A DNA stretch of 42,109 nucleotides from an uncultured Bacilli bacterium (GTDB lineage: Bacteria > Bacillota_I > Bacilli_A > RF39 > UBA660): positions 1 through 42,109 of the forward strand of contig CAKOJC010000007.1 of the NCBI GenBank assembly GCA_934088535.1, written 5' to 3'. The translations under genes and the position numbers were made by a program. Below the pieces are notes generated by a model. It was not told the origin of the DNA, made no database searches, and saw only the letters and a program-made list of their open reading frames with translations. Shown here in pieces: positions 7,071-16,608 of the stretch (the stretch's first letter is position 1; every line of letters starts with the position of its first letter).

Positions 7071-8801
7071 TTAAAATCCTGATCTTTTAAACATTTTTTC
7101 TAGTTCAGCTATTGGATACTTTATAATAGTTGGTCTTCCATGTGGGCATGTGTATGGAAACTCGCACTTAAATAGTCTATTTAATAATTCTTCTTGTTCA
7201 TTATAACCTATATTTGTATTTGCTTTTACACTCATCTTACAAGCTAAACGAATAGCAGCTTTTTCATTAAATTTAACTCTATCAAATTCTCCTTTTATTT
7301 CTGAAACTAATTCGAATATTCTTCTTATGCTTTCTTCTTCATATCCTTCTTTAAGCCAAGATGGATGTTCAGTAACTCTGAATGTATTGATACCAAATTC
7401 ATCTACTTTGAATCCTATGTTTCTTAAGACATCTATGTGATCATGTATTTTCATAAATTCATTTTTTGGATATTCTAAAGTTATTGGAAATAACATACTA
7501 GTAGTATATACATCTCTTTCTTTTAAAGCTTTCATATATCTTTCATAATTTATTCTTTCATTGGCTGCGTGTATATCTATCATATACATAACATTTTCAT
7601 CTTGAGCTATTAAGTATGTACCTAGAGCTAAGCCTACTGGTTTTATAAATACATCTTCTTTTTTTACAGCTTCACTATCGTATTTTATTTCTTCTTGCTC
7701 GTCATCAAATTGAAGTCTTACATCTTCAATCTTTCTTTCGGTATATCTATAATTATTTTCATGGTTATAGTCTACTGGTGACTCTTTTACTTCTTCAACG
7801 TAACCTTTATAAGTATTATCAGCCTCGTTAATAGCAGCTCTAATAGTACTAAAAAGTAAATCATTAAGACTTTCTAGTTTAGAAAATTTAATATCTTGTT
7901 TTGTTGGATGAATATTTACATCTATCAAAGTTGGGTCTGTTTCAATATTAATAACAACTATTGGGAATTTTGTTTCTGCTAAAACTGTATGGTATGCATC
8001 TTTTATAGTTCTATTTACTGATTGATTAGTAACTACTCTTCCATTTACTAAAGTAATCATTGAGTTTCTATTAGACTTTGAAAGGTTTAGGTTACTTATA
8101 TATCCATTAATTATGTAGTCATAGTTTTCAGCTTCTATTTTTATCATATTTTTGGATACGTTAAGTCCAAATATTTCATGTATTACTTTATATATATCAT
8201 TGCTTCCAGATGTTTTTATCATTTCTCTTCCATCATTAAACAAAGCAAATGAAATGTCTGGATGTGAAAGAGCAATTTTCTCAATATAGTTTACTGTAAG
8301 AGCAAGTTCAGCATTTAAACTTTTCATAAATTTTAGTCTAGCTGGTGTATTATAGAATAATTCTGATACTTCAATTATAGTACCTTTTCTCATACTACCA
8401 GTTTTTTCTGTTATGAATTTACCTGCTTTTAGATTTAAATAAGTTGATTCTGTACCATCGTATGTGTCTAATACTATATTACTTACAGATGATATGGCAG
8501 CTAATGCTTCACCACGAAAACCTAAAGTATTTATAAAATATAAATCATTTTCATTTTTAATTTTAGAAGTTGCATGTCTACTAAAACATAGTTTAGCATC
8601 GTCTCTACTCATGCCACATCCATCATCAACTATCTTAATTAGTTTTGTACCTGATAGTAATAATTCAATTTTTATATTTTTACTTCCTGCATCTATACTG
8701 TTTTCAACTAATTCTTTTACTACGTTAGCTATTCTTTCAACTACTTCACCAGCAGCTATTTTATTAGCTAAGTTTTCACTCATTATATTGATTTTGTTCA
8801 T
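7071..8801 (-). CDS. mutL: DNA mismatch repair protein MutL
   Basis: 576 residues. The N-terminal GHKL ATPase shows NKIAAGEVVERIANVVKELV, DDGCGMS and the ATP-lid FRGEAL. The C-terminal half carries the endonuclease motif of MutH-less bacteria as DIHAANERINYE, with Ile where the usual motif has Gln, plus ACKMSVKAN and CPHGRPT, which build the metal site. MutL therefore probably nicks DNA itself after MutS recognition. mutS is not in this window. The ATG is one base after the yqeH stop, with only a weak AGAAAGAG upstream, so translation is probably coupled. Confidence 0.96.
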   Translation of the reverse strand: MNKINIMSENLANKIAAGEVVERIANVVKELVENSIDAGSKNIKIELLLSGTKLIKIVDDGCGMSRDDAKLCFSRHATSKIKNENDLYFINTLGFRGEALAAISSVSNIVLDTYDGTESTYLNLKAGKFITEKTGSMRKGTIIEVSELFYNTPARLKFMKSLNAELALTVNYIEKIALSHPDISFALFNDGREMIKTSGSNDIYKVIHEIFGLNVSKNMIKIEAENYDYIINGYISNLNLSKSNRNSMITLVNGRVVTNQSVNRTIKDAYHTVLAETKFPIVVINIETDPTLIDVNIHPTKQDIKFSKLESLNDLLFSTIRAAINEADNTYKGYVEEVKESPVDYNHENNYRYTERKIEDVRLQFDDEQEEIKYDSEAVKKEDVFIKPVGLALGTYLIAQDENVMYMIDIHAANERINYERYMKALKERDVYTTSMLFPITLEYPKNEFMKIHDHIDVLRNIGFKVDEFGINTFRVTEHPSWLKEGYEEESIRRIFELVSEIKGEFDRVKFNEKAAIRLACKMSVKANTNIGYNEQEELLNRLFKCEFPYTCPHGRPTIIKYPIAELEKMFKRSGF

Positions 8802-8802
8802 A

Positions 8803-9804
8803 TTAAATCATACTCTTTCTAATACTTACCAATTTAGTATCAAGTGTATATACTTTTATATTACCTGGTTTTGTAATTCTTATGAAACCTAAACCATTTA
8901 TTAATATATCAGATGGCTCTTTTATATCGTAAGTTACATTTGGTAATATAGTTAGTTTATCATTTTTAGATTTTACTTTTTCATATCTTAGTTTATCATT
9001 CATATAGAAACTAAAACTATTTGATTTATCAGATATGTTTTCTATTCTTAGGATATCGTTTACTACTATAGCATAACCATTTCTAATTTGAAATGTTTTA
9101 ACTTTTAATTCTTTTTTAGGATATAATTTAACTACTTTAGAATAATCTACGAAATTATATATTGCATTACTATCTATGAATCCAGGAGTATCTACAATAA
9201 CTAATCTCGGGTTTAATTTTATTGTTATATAAGATGCTGTTGTGTTTGGAATGCTACTTGTAGTTATAGTTGGATTTTTACATATGCTAGTAAGTAAATG
9301 ATTTATAAATGTACTTTTACCACTATTAGTAAATCCTACTATATAAAGTCTTTTAACATTATCAGTTTCGATTTTCTTCAAGAAATTATCTATATTATAA
9401 TTTTTAACTGAGCTTATAAACATAATATCTTCAGTATTAACTATGTTAGCTTTAATATACTCTATAAGTTTCTTTTCTTTTAAACTTTTAGGAAGCACAT
9501 CTCTTTTAGTAATTAAAATATACTTTTTATTTTTAAATCTATTTATATATTTTTTAACATTTTCATTTATATTAAGTGTATCTATTAAGAATGCTACACT
9601 GGCTAGATTATCACTATTTATATTTCTTATTATTCCATCAGTATCTATTTTTTTATCTAAGACACTATATTCTCCATAATGTTTTATTTTAAAGCATCTT
9701 TCACAATATTCTGCTTTATCATATACACTTGATTTTACGAAACCGTCATCTTTAGCATTTTCACTTTGAAGTATACTTCCACAACCTAAACATTCTTTAT
9801 TCAT
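8803..9804 (-). CDS. yqeH: Circularly permuted ribosome-assembly GTPase
   Basis: 333 residues. An N-terminal four-cysteine zinc site (CLGCG at 5-9, CERC near 33-36) precedes GTPase motifs in permuted order G4 (TKRDVLP), G1 (GFTNSGKSTFINHLL), G3 (DTPGF), the hallmark of the YqeH family that acts in 30S subunit assembly. The start ATG sits behind AAGGGGGAAA and overlaps the end of yqeG by 8 bp, the same yqeG-yqeH pair found in Bacillus. Confidence 0.93.
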   Translation of the reverse strand: MNKECLGCGSILQSENAKDDGFVKSSVYDKAEYCERCFKIKHYGEYSVLDKKIDTDGIIRNINSDNLASVAFLIDTLNINENVKKYINRFKNKKYILITKRDVLPKSLKEKKLIEYIKANIVNTEDIMFISSVKNYNIDNFLKKIETDNVKRLYIVGFTNSGKSTFINHLLTSICKNPTITTSSIPNTTASYITIKLNPRLVIVDTPGFIDSNAIYNFVDYSKVVKLYPKKELKVKTFQIRNGYAIVVNDILRIENISDKSNSFSFYMNDKLRYEKVKSKNDKLTILPNVTYDIKEPSDILINGLGFIRITKPGNIKVYTLDTKLVSIRKSMI

Positions 9805-10321
9805 AGTATTTCCCCCTTAAAAATAATTCTTTTTTCTCTAGGCTTCCATATATTATTTTTTCTATCATTCTATTAATTAAAGTCATACTATAATCTTTCT
9901 CTGTTAGTGGGTTTACTAGTACGCTTGTTATATCTAATCTATTAGCTCCATAAATATCTGTTAATAGTTGATCTCCAATTGCAGCTATTTCAGAACTTTT
10001 ATATTTAAATCTTTCCATTATTTTATTATATTTATCTTTTCTAGGTTTTAAAGAGAATGCACAGGCATCTACCATTAAATAGTCTTTAAATGGTTCTACT
10101 CTATGTTTAGGTGCATTTGATATTATAATTACTTTAAATCCTTTGTCTTTTAGTTCATCAAATAATTTTTTAAGTCTTTTAGTTGGCTTATTTGTATGAC
10201 TTGGAACTATTGTGTTATCTAAATCAAATAGTAAACAACGTATTCCTTTTTTATAAAGTTTGTCATAATTTATATAATAAATGCTCTTTTGATAAATATC
10301 AGGCATAAATTTTTCTACCAT
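9797..10321 (-). CDS. yqeG: HAD-family phosphatase YqeG
   Basis: About 174 residues. HAD motif I is LLFDLDNTIVPS, motif II is VIIISNAP, and motif III/IV lies in KPRKDK...AAIGDQLLTDIYGAN. The frame is open to an ATG at 10336, but GAGGAAG lies just upstream of the ATG at 10321 and the -10 TATAAT ends at 10342, so 10321 is the likelier start. The family is conserved next to yqeH in Firmicutes and its substrate is not established here. Confidence 0.88.
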   Translation of the reverse strand: MVEKFMPDIYQKSIYYINYDKLYKKGIRCLLFDLDNTIVPSHTNKPTKRLKKLFDELKDKGFKVIIISNAPKHRVEPFKDYLMVDACAFSLKPRKDKYNKIMERFKYKSSEIAAIGDQLLTDIYGANRLDITSVLVNPLTEKDYSMTLINRMIEKIIYGSLEKKELFLRGKYYE

Positions 10322-10341
10322 ATCACACTTCCTCATTTAAC

Positions 10342-10350
10342 ATTATATCA
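10342..10350 (-). promoter_or_regulatory. Promoter of the yqeG-yqeH-mutL-miaA-lipoprotein operon
   Basis: Minus-strand TGATATAAT, an extended -10 (TATAAT at 10342-10347), with no convincing -35 (TTTTTT at the 17-bp position). The RNA would start about 14 nt before the ATG at 10321. Confidence 0.6.
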
Positions 10351-10404
10351 ATTTTTAGTGGTAAAAAAAAGAAAAGTATTATGTTTTATCATAATTTTTA
10401 ACAT

Positions 10405-10431
10405 AAGAAAAGACTAATTTATTAATTAGTC
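10405..10431 (-). terminator. Terminator of the obg operon
   Basis: Stem GACTAATT / AATTAGTC (10412-10419 with 10424-10431) followed on the minus strand by TTTTCTT. The TAA stop of the 1311-codon gene is in the loop region. Confidence 0.8.
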
Positions 10432-13400
10432 ATTCTAAGTATTAATTCTTTATGTGGGAGAGTTGATGATTTTATATTTGATTGTACGATGTTTCTACTA
10501 TATGGAACTAGTTTCTTAATTATATCGTATGAACCGTCTTTCTTTTCTTTTAAGACATAATAACATGCTTTATCTTTTGGATCAGTTTTAAATCCTAGAC
10601 CTGTACCTCTTAAGGTTTTAATATATGTGTTTTCAAGTATGTCTTCCATTTCAAAGTGTGTATGTCCTTGTATTATAGCATCATAATCTGTAACTAATTT
10701 GCCATCAAATATTGGATGTTTATCTGCATCTAATACTCCTTTTATATATTCTTTATCTCTGTTATTACTTGTTATTATGTCTTTAATTTTCTTTAAAGCT
10801 TTTGGAGAATTAGTATAAAGAAATTGATCACTATTTTTGCCAACTTCAAAATTATCTTGATATGTCCATGTACTATGATTACTGTAGTCCCATCTAATAT
10901 CGTTTGCAAAGTGGCATAAGGCTATTTTTTTGTCACCTATTTTTAAATCTATTGATGGAGTCCATAGTTTCATTCTTTCTATTCTTTTTGTTCCTAATTT
11001 GTCTTTAGTCCATTCTTGGTTTTCTTGTTTTTCTCTATTAAAATAAACGAATGGTTTAGTACCTAATGTATTATAGTATTCGCTATTTCCCATTACTGAT
11101 ACTACTTTATAATGTTCTAACATATCTATTACTTCAGCAGGAGATGGACCTAAGCCAACATTATCACCTAATGAATAAATTTCTGTTATTCCGTTTTTTC
11201 TCATGTCTTCTAAAACTGCTAGCGTTGGTTCATAAAGACCATGTGAGTCAGTAAATAAACCGATTTCTCTGCCTGTATAAATATCACTTTCTTTATTGAT
11301 ATTTATTTTAGGACTTAATACTTCAAGTAACTTTTCTATTTTTTTATTTCTTTTAACCACTTCATTATATTGTTCGTTAGGTTTGAAAACATTTTTAACA
11401 TTTTCTATGGCTGTTTTAGGTTCTTGTGTTATTACGAATGGTAGATTATATTTTTTATGACATATTAATTCTTCTTCAGTAGGTTTTCTACCTCCTGGTA
11501 GTGCTATAGCTTTTGGTATTAATCCCTCTCTATATAATAATGCTTCAGCATTTTGTTTAGTTGCTGAACTTGTTTCTAATATACCTTTTTGTGATATATT
11601 AACGTTAGCTACTTCACTTGAATTATTCTTTATAACTCTATTACTTCCAATATTTTCTTTGGAACTGCAGATAAAACTACCTTTTTTAATTTCATCAAAT
11701 AGAAGTATCATTCTAGAATAATCGTAATAATATTTTTGACCACTATAACTAATTGGACTTACTGATATAAAGTTGCTTCTTCCAGTTGATCTTCCATTCA
11801 TTAAATCATCTATATTTTCGTTATTACTAAGAATATGAGCATATAAGCAATAGTTTTTATCACTAAAATCTATTACTTCTCCTCCATATGCTTCACTTAG
11901 TTCTTGATTAATAATTCCATCTATATTACGTGATTTATCTATATTTGCTAAATTTATTTGAGAATCTAATTCATATAATTTAGTTATTTTTTTACCAAAG
12001 TTGCTAAATTCATTTTGCATACTAATAAAGTCTTCGAATGTGCCTTCAAATATACTCTTAAGAGCATTTATTAAACTTTTCTTATCATTTGAATAATTAA
12101 CTATTTCTATAATACGTGCATATTTAATTAATTCATCTATGTAAGCACATAGAAAACTACTATTTTTATTATAATTTTTTAGTGCCTCTAAACCTGTTAC
12201 TCCATCTATTTTAGTAATTATTTCTAAACCATTACTAAATATAACATTATTAAATATATTTTTAATTTCTATAATACTTAAATTATTAATTTTATCATCA
12301 TTTAAAAGGGATCTATAATAATCAAATGTAGTTTTTCTTAGACCTTTTAGTTCATCAATTGTTTTTATGTTTTCTTGATGACTAACACTAAATAAGAATT
12401 TTAAATCTTGTTTGTCATCTTTGCTTAAAGAAATGTTGTTTTTAGTAAGAGAAATGCATAAGTCATAATAGTATTCATAGTTATAAAGTATTTCTAATAG
12501 ATTACTGATAATATATACATTATTTTCTTTTGAAGCATCTTCATAGTAATAATTTTTGAAGAAATAACTACTTACTTCCATGAATTCTTTTGATTTTCCA
12601 CTATCTATTATATTTAGTACTTGTTTTAACCAATTTTTATATTTTGTGCTTCCGCTACCATACTGCATGAATGATTTAAAGTTTACTCCAAGTGATGTGA
12701 TAAAATCTTTTATATCATTGTATCTATGTATTACTAAAACACTATTGCTTGCTTTAATTAGTTCTACTATTGCTGATAGATTTTCTTCTCCCATACCTAA
12801 ATATCTTATCAAACTTTTTTTAATTTCGTCGTTAACATCATCTTTTACTAATATTGTTCCAACTTCTTCAGCATCCAACTCTTCTTTTGATATTAGCTCA
12901 TCAATGATATCTTTATTAAGTTTTATTATGTAATCAGCTATTTCAGGTAATATTTCTCGATTTGGTGTGGTTAGGTTATGAAATTTTAATGTTTTTAGTT
13001 TGTTTCTTATTATGTCGTTTTTAAGTTCTATTATTCTTTTTACTTTTTCTGGATAATAACTTTCTGATTTTATTAAACTGTATATATTATTTTCATTAAC
13101 TCTTAATTCTATGATTAGATCAGTGTATGGGCTATAATAATCATAAACAATTATATATCCTCTTAAAGAATCACTTTTAATTTCATCAATTGTTTTTATT
13201 ACTAAATCCTTATCTAATTTTAATATTAGATCTTTTATTTTATTTGGTATTGTGTCGCTTCGTAAATATCGAGTTATTTCGTAATCTTTAAGACTTTTTA
13301 TTTCTTTTTCTATATCATATTTTCTTTTAGAAAGTATTATGTTTTTACTTAATTCTTTTACGTACTGGTGATCTAAAATATTTAACAGTTCTGTTGATGG

Positions 13401-14357
13401 TGTATTTAATAAATAATCATTAAAATCTTTTTCTCTTAATTCATATATTAATTTTGATACTTTTTCGTATCTAAGTCTACTAAAAAGTGACCACAATTCT
13501 TCTGCTTTTGTGTTTTTTATTAGATTAATAATAACTTCTTTTTTTCTTTCAAATATAAGTCTAGATAATTGTGATTCTTTGTAGTAACCACTATAATATT
13601 CAATGATTTTCTCCTCGTTTAAATTGTTTATGTATTCATTTATTACGCTTGATTTTACTTCATATATGGTTTCAAGTACATCGTCAGTTAAATAGAAAGA
13701 ACCTAATACTTTTTCAATATTAGTTATATTTACTTGATATTTTAATAGTTGTTCTTTTGTTTCTTTTCCAATATCTTTATTTTTAATTACAGCATAAATG
13801 TCAAAATTAGTGTATATTGGTTCTTTTATTATAAAATTTATTAATTCTTTATTTTCATTTACATTTTTTTGAAGTAATAATTCTAATTCTAATTTAGCTA
13901 ATAATGGTGGTATATCTTTACTATTGAACTTTAATAATATTAACATTTTTTTTGTTTTTAGGTTTATTTTTTTATCTGAAACTAATTCTTGAATACTTTC
14001 TGGGTATAATAGTTCACTTACTATAAGAGTTATACTATTTTTACCATATTTGTTATATAAATCATCTAATTCTTTTTTAGATACATTTCTTTTTTTTAAC
14101 GCTATTATTATATTAGTAATTTTATCTTTTTCATAAGAATTTCCATATATACTGTCAATTTCACTTTGTATTAATTTCTTTATAGTTTCAGATATTTGTG
14201 AATCAAAAAGATAGTAAATTAACTCTTGTTCTTGTAATTTACTTATCTCTTCTTTTATTCTATTTGACTTTTTTGATATAATTATTGCTTTTTTTTCGCT
14301 AGAATCTTTACTTTTATCTAAGTATTCTAGTACTTTTTTATATCTTAACCACCACAT
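10422..14357 (-). CDS. 1311-residue helical protein with conserved middle domain and C-terminal metallophosphatase
   Basis: Three parts are visible. Residues 1 to about 830 are charged, Lys/Glu/Ile/Leu-rich and almost entirely helical, with loosely repeated 'hKxLIxELR'-like helices suggesting a solenoid. Residues about 835-985 form a compact region with LYAHILS, GRSTGRSNFISVSPISY, SSEVANVNIS, EALLYREGLIPKAIALPGGR and CHKKYNLPFVITQEP that matches no domain I can name. Residues about 1030-1290 are a calcineurin-like phosphoesterase: TDSHG, GDNVG, MGNSE, a CHFAND histidine and GHTHFEME supply the expected metal ligands. No signal peptide or membrane segment, so cytoplasmic. It starts behind AAGGGGGAAA 24 bp after obg and shares its transcript. 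Phosphatase activity is likely; substrate unknown. Confidence 0.8.
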   Translation of the reverse strand: MWWLRYKKVLEYLDKSKDSSEKKAIIISKKSNRIKEEISKLQEQELIYYLFDSQISETIKKLIQSEIDSIYGNSYEKDKITNIIIALKKRNVSKKELDDLYNKYGKNSITLIVSELLYPESIQELVSDKKINLKTKKMLILLKFNSKDIPPLLAKLELELLLQKNVNENKELINFIIKEPIYTNFDIYAVIKNKDIGKETKEQLLKYQVNITNIEKVLGSFYLTDDVLETIYEVKSSVINEYINNLNEEKIIEYYSGYYKESQLSRLIFERKKEVIINLIKNTKAEELWSLFSRLRYEKVSKLIYELREKDFNDYLLNTPSTELLNILDHQYVKELSKNIILSKRKYDIEKEIKSLKDYEITRYLRSDTIPNKIKDLILKLDKDLVIKTIDEIKSDSLRGYIIVYDYYSPYTDLIIELRVNENNIYSLIKSESYYPEKVKRIIELKNDIIRNKLKTLKFHNLTTPNREILPEIADYIIKLNKDIIDELISKEELDAEEVGTILVKDDVNDEIKKSLIRYLGMGEENLSAIVELIKASNSVLVIHRYNDIKDFITSLGVNFKSFMQYGSGSTKYKNWLKQVLNIIDSGKSKEFMEVSSYFFKNYYYEDASKENNVYIISNLLEILYNYEYYYDLCISLTKNNISLSKDDKQDLKFLFSVSHQENIKTIDELKGLRKTTFDYYRSLLNDDKINNLSIIEIKNIFNNVIFSNGLEIITKIDGVTGLEALKNYNKNSSFLCAYIDELIKYARIIEIVNYSNDKKSLINALKSIFEGTFEDFISMQNEFSNFGKKITKLYELDSQINLANIDKSRNIDGIINQELSEAYGGEVIDFSDKNYCLYAHILSNNENIDDLMNGRSTGRSNFISVSPISYSGQKYYYDYSRMILLFDEIKKGSFICSSKENIGSNRVIKNNSSEVANVNISQKGILETSSATKQNAEALLYREGLIPKAIALPGGRKPTEEELICHKKYNLPFVITQEPKTAIENVKNVFKPNEQYNEVVKRNKKIEKLLEVLSPKININKESDIYTGREIGLFTDSHGLYEPTLAVLEDMRKNGITEIYSLGDNVGLGPSPAEVIDMLEHYKVVSVMGNSEYYNTLGTKPFVYFNREKQENQEWTKDKLGTKRIERMKLWTPSIDLKIGDKKIALCHFANDIRWDYSNHSTWTYQDNFEVGKNSDQFLYTNSPKALKKIKDIITSNNRDKEYIKGVLDADKHPIFDGKLVTDYDAIIQGHTHFEMEDILENTYIKTLRGTGLGFKTDPKDKACYYVLKEKKDGSYDIIKKLVPYSRNIVQSNIKSSTLPHKELILRMTN

Positions 14358-14381
14358 AATTTCCCCCTTAAACTACATTGG

Positions 14382-15665
14382 TTAGTATAATCTTTCTTCG
14401 TATTCAAATTCTTGATTTAATATTTGTACTGTGTCTCCTTCTTTAGCTCCAAGTGACTTTAATTCTTCATCTACTCCTAAGGCTTTTAGTTTTGATGCGA
14501 ATCTTAGAGCTGACTCATCTGAATTAAATCTTGTCATTTTTAATAATTTTTCTAGTTCTGGACCAGTAACTCTCCATTTACTTTCTCCAACTCTTTCAAT
14601 TTTATATGGCTTTTCATGTTTAAATTCATATAAAACGTAATCTTCAAATTCATTCTTTTCATATATTTCTTCTTCTGGAAGACTTTCTAATAATTCTTTT
14701 AGTTTAAATATTAATTCTTTTGTTCCTTCTTTAGTAGCAGCACTTACTTCTAATATTTCTGCATCTTTAAATTCTTTTTTAAATTTTTCTAGATTTCCCT
14801 TAGCATTTGGCAAATCCATTTTGTTTGCTACTATAAGTTCTTTTTTGTTGTATAGGTTTTCATCGTATTTTTTGATTTCATTTCTTATAATCTTGTAATC
14901 TTCTATTACGTTTCTTCCATCAACTTCTCCCATATCAAGTACATGACATACAACTCTACAACGACTTGCATGACGTAAGAATTTGTCTCCTAAACCTACT
15001 CCTTCGCTTGATCCTTCAATCATTCCTGGTAGGTCTGCTACTACATAACTATAATCTCCTGCTTTTACTACTCCTAAGTTTGGCACTAATGTTGTAAAAT
15101 GATAGTCTGCTATTTTTGGCTTAGCTGCACTAATAACACTAATTAGTGAACTTTTTCCTACTGATGGAAAACCTACTAAACCAACATCTGCTAAAAGTTT
15201 TAATTCGCAGCATACATTTCTTTCTTCTCCAGGTTCTCCTAGTTCGCTAGTGTATGGTGCTTTATTTTTATTTGTCATGAATGCAGCGTTTCCTTTGCCA
15301 CCACGACCACCTTTTGCTACTACACATTCTTGATTATCACTTACTAAATCACAAATTATAAGGTTTGTATCTGTGTCTTTGATTGTTGTTCCAATTGGTA
15401 CTACTATAACTGTATCATTCGCAGAGCTTCCTGTTTGATTACGTCCACGTCCCATTTCTCCTGCGTCACCTTTGATAACTTTTTTATATCTTAAATCTAT
15501 AAGTGTACGTAAACCTTTATCAGCTTTGAAGATAATACTTCCACCTTTACCACCATTTCCACCATCTGGTCCACCAAGTGGTACATATTTTTCACGTAAA
15601 AAAGAAGTGCAGCCATCTCCACCTTTTCCTGCTACTAATTTTAAATTAACTTCATCAATAAACAT
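14382..15665 (-). CDS. obg: Obg-family GTPase
   Basis: About 427 residues with the glycine-rich Obg fold at the N-terminus (VAGKGGDGCTSFLREKYVPL, GGNGGKGGS), a G domain with GFPSVGKSSLISV, DLPGMIEGS and NKMDLP, and the C-terminal OCT domain. Obg is an essential GTPase for 50S assembly and stress signalling. GAGGGG lies six bases before the ATG at 15665, and family members begin MF(I/V)D, so this is preferred over the ATG at 15671 that abuts the Shine-Dalgarno. In Bacillus obg pairs with spo0B and rpmA; neither is present here. Confidence 0.96.
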   Translation of the reverse strand: MFIDEVNLKLVAGKGGDGCTSFLREKYVPLGGPDGGNGGKGGSIIFKADKGLRTLIDLRYKKVIKGDAGEMGRGRNQTGSSANDTVIVVPIGTTIKDTDTNLIICDLVSDNQECVVAKGGRGGKGNAAFMTNKNKAPYTSELGEPGEERNVCCELKLLADVGLVGFPSVGKSSLISVISAAKPKIADYHFTTLVPNLGVVKAGDYSYVVADLPGMIEGSSEGVGLGDKFLRHASRCRVVCHVLDMGEVDGRNVIEDYKIIRNEIKKYDENLYNKKELIVANKMDLPNAKGNLEKFKKEFKDAEILEVSAATKEGTKELIFKLKELLESLPEEEIYEKNEFEDYVLYEFKHEKPYKIERVGESKWRVTGPELEKLLKMTRFNSDESALRFASKLKALGVDEELKSLGAKEGDTVQILNQEFEYEERLY

Positions 15666-15688
15666 AGTCATCCCCTCATTTCTTCTAG

Positions 15689-15717
15689 ATTATAGCATAT
15701 AATCCCTTATTTTACAA
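15689..15717 (-). promoter_or_regulatory. obg promoter
   Basis: TTGTAA (15712-15717 on the minus strand), 17 bp, TATAAT (15689-15694), with TGC forming an extended -10. Predicted leader about 17 nt. Confidence 0.8.
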
Positions 15718-15728
15718 TTATTCTTTTT

Positions 15729-16451
15729 CTATAAAAATTTAATTACTTTTTGGTTAACCATTATAGGTCCTGGTATATCTTGATATTCAATAAAGTCTCC
15801 ATTTGATGTATCAAAACTATAATATATTTCTCCTTCTTTTACATAATCATAGCCTTGTGATATAAGAGACTCTATAGAGAAAGTTGGCTCACTTTTAACT
15901 ATTACAATTTCACCATCATCACATACTATCTTTTTATAACCAACAAATAAATGTGATACTGTTGTTTCTTGATTACAATATTGCGTTTTTAAAGATGATC
16001 TTATATATGTGTATCCTTCATTTATTAAAGTTTCAATATTAGTACTTTCTCTATCTTTTACTTGCAGTTTTTCACCATTTTCATCTATTACTTCTTTATA
16101 TCCATAATATTTCATTTCATCTTGAATAGTTGGTACTATATTTTCATATTTCATCCAATTATGTTCTATGTTTCTACCATCTTTATATTCGACATAACTA
16201 TACCTAATTAAATATTGTTTGTAATCGTATAAACCATTTTCTAGTGCTAATAAATCATTCAAATGATCTTTTATAGATATTAATAGTGATTCATCTATTT
16301 CTTCTTTATTTGGTATGTTTTCACTAGTTACTGTCTGATTATCACTTTCTTTATTTACATTTTTACTTGGAAATTTATTACTAGCTGACATTATTATGCT
16401 TGCACTTAATAAACCCATAATAAATGCTTTTGCTTCTTTAGTCATATTCAT
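15729..16451 (-). CDS. Exported or membrane-anchored protein of unknown function
   Basis: 240 residues. After a short basic start comes a hydrophobic segment (AFIMGLLSASIIMSAS, about residues 9-24), read as an uncleaved anchor or signal peptide; there is no lipobox Cys. The rest is acidic and extracellular by prediction. Two segments resemble each other: a 'YGYKEVIDENGEKLQV...IETLINEGYTYI' type unit and a 'VGYKKIVCDDGEIVIV...IESLISQGYDYV' type unit, indicating an internal duplication of about 50-60 residues. The ATG at 16451 or 16445 may be the start; AAAAGGAAA lies before both. The function is unknown. Confidence 0.7.
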   Translation of the reverse strand: MNMTKEAKAFIMGLLSASIIMSASNKFPSKNVNKESDNQTVTSENIPNKEEIDESLLISIKDHLNDLLALENGLYDYKQYLIRYSYVEYKDGRNIEHNWMKYENIVPTIQDEMKYYGYKEVIDENGEKLQVKDRESTNIETLINEGYTYIRSSLKTQYCNQETTVSHLFVGYKKIVCDDGEIVIVKSEPTFSIESLISQGYDYVKEGEIYYSFDTSNGDFIEYQDIPGPIMVNQKVIKFL

Positions 16452-16471
16452 TTTCCTTTTCTTGGCTTTCT

Positions 16472-16500
16472 ATTCTAACAAATGTTTGTATTATTGTCAA
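16472..16500 (-). promoter_or_regulatory. Promoter of the exported-protein gene
   Basis: Perfect TTGACA (16495-16500, minus strand), 17 bp, TAGAAT (16472-16477), preceded by TGT as an extended -10. It is the strongest -35 in the window. Confidence 0.85.
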
Positions 16501-16608
16501 TTTTATTTTTCGTTAGTTTATTATAAGTATTTCTTATATATGCCATAAGTTTTATATATTTTACTTATTAGAAAATCAACTCTAAAATATAAGTGAAAGG
16601 AAGATATC

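Noticed and set aside
11066..11254. Plus-strand open frames inside the big minus genes (for example 8464-8892, 11066-11254, 15472-15702, 27508-28029)
   Set aside because: Leucine/serine/phenylalanine-rich, without Shine-Dalgarno or recognisable domains; they are shadows of the minus-strand coding sequence.
15710..15729. Terminator after the exported-protein gene
   Set aside because: No stem of useful length precedes the T-rich stretch; the gene may read through into obg.
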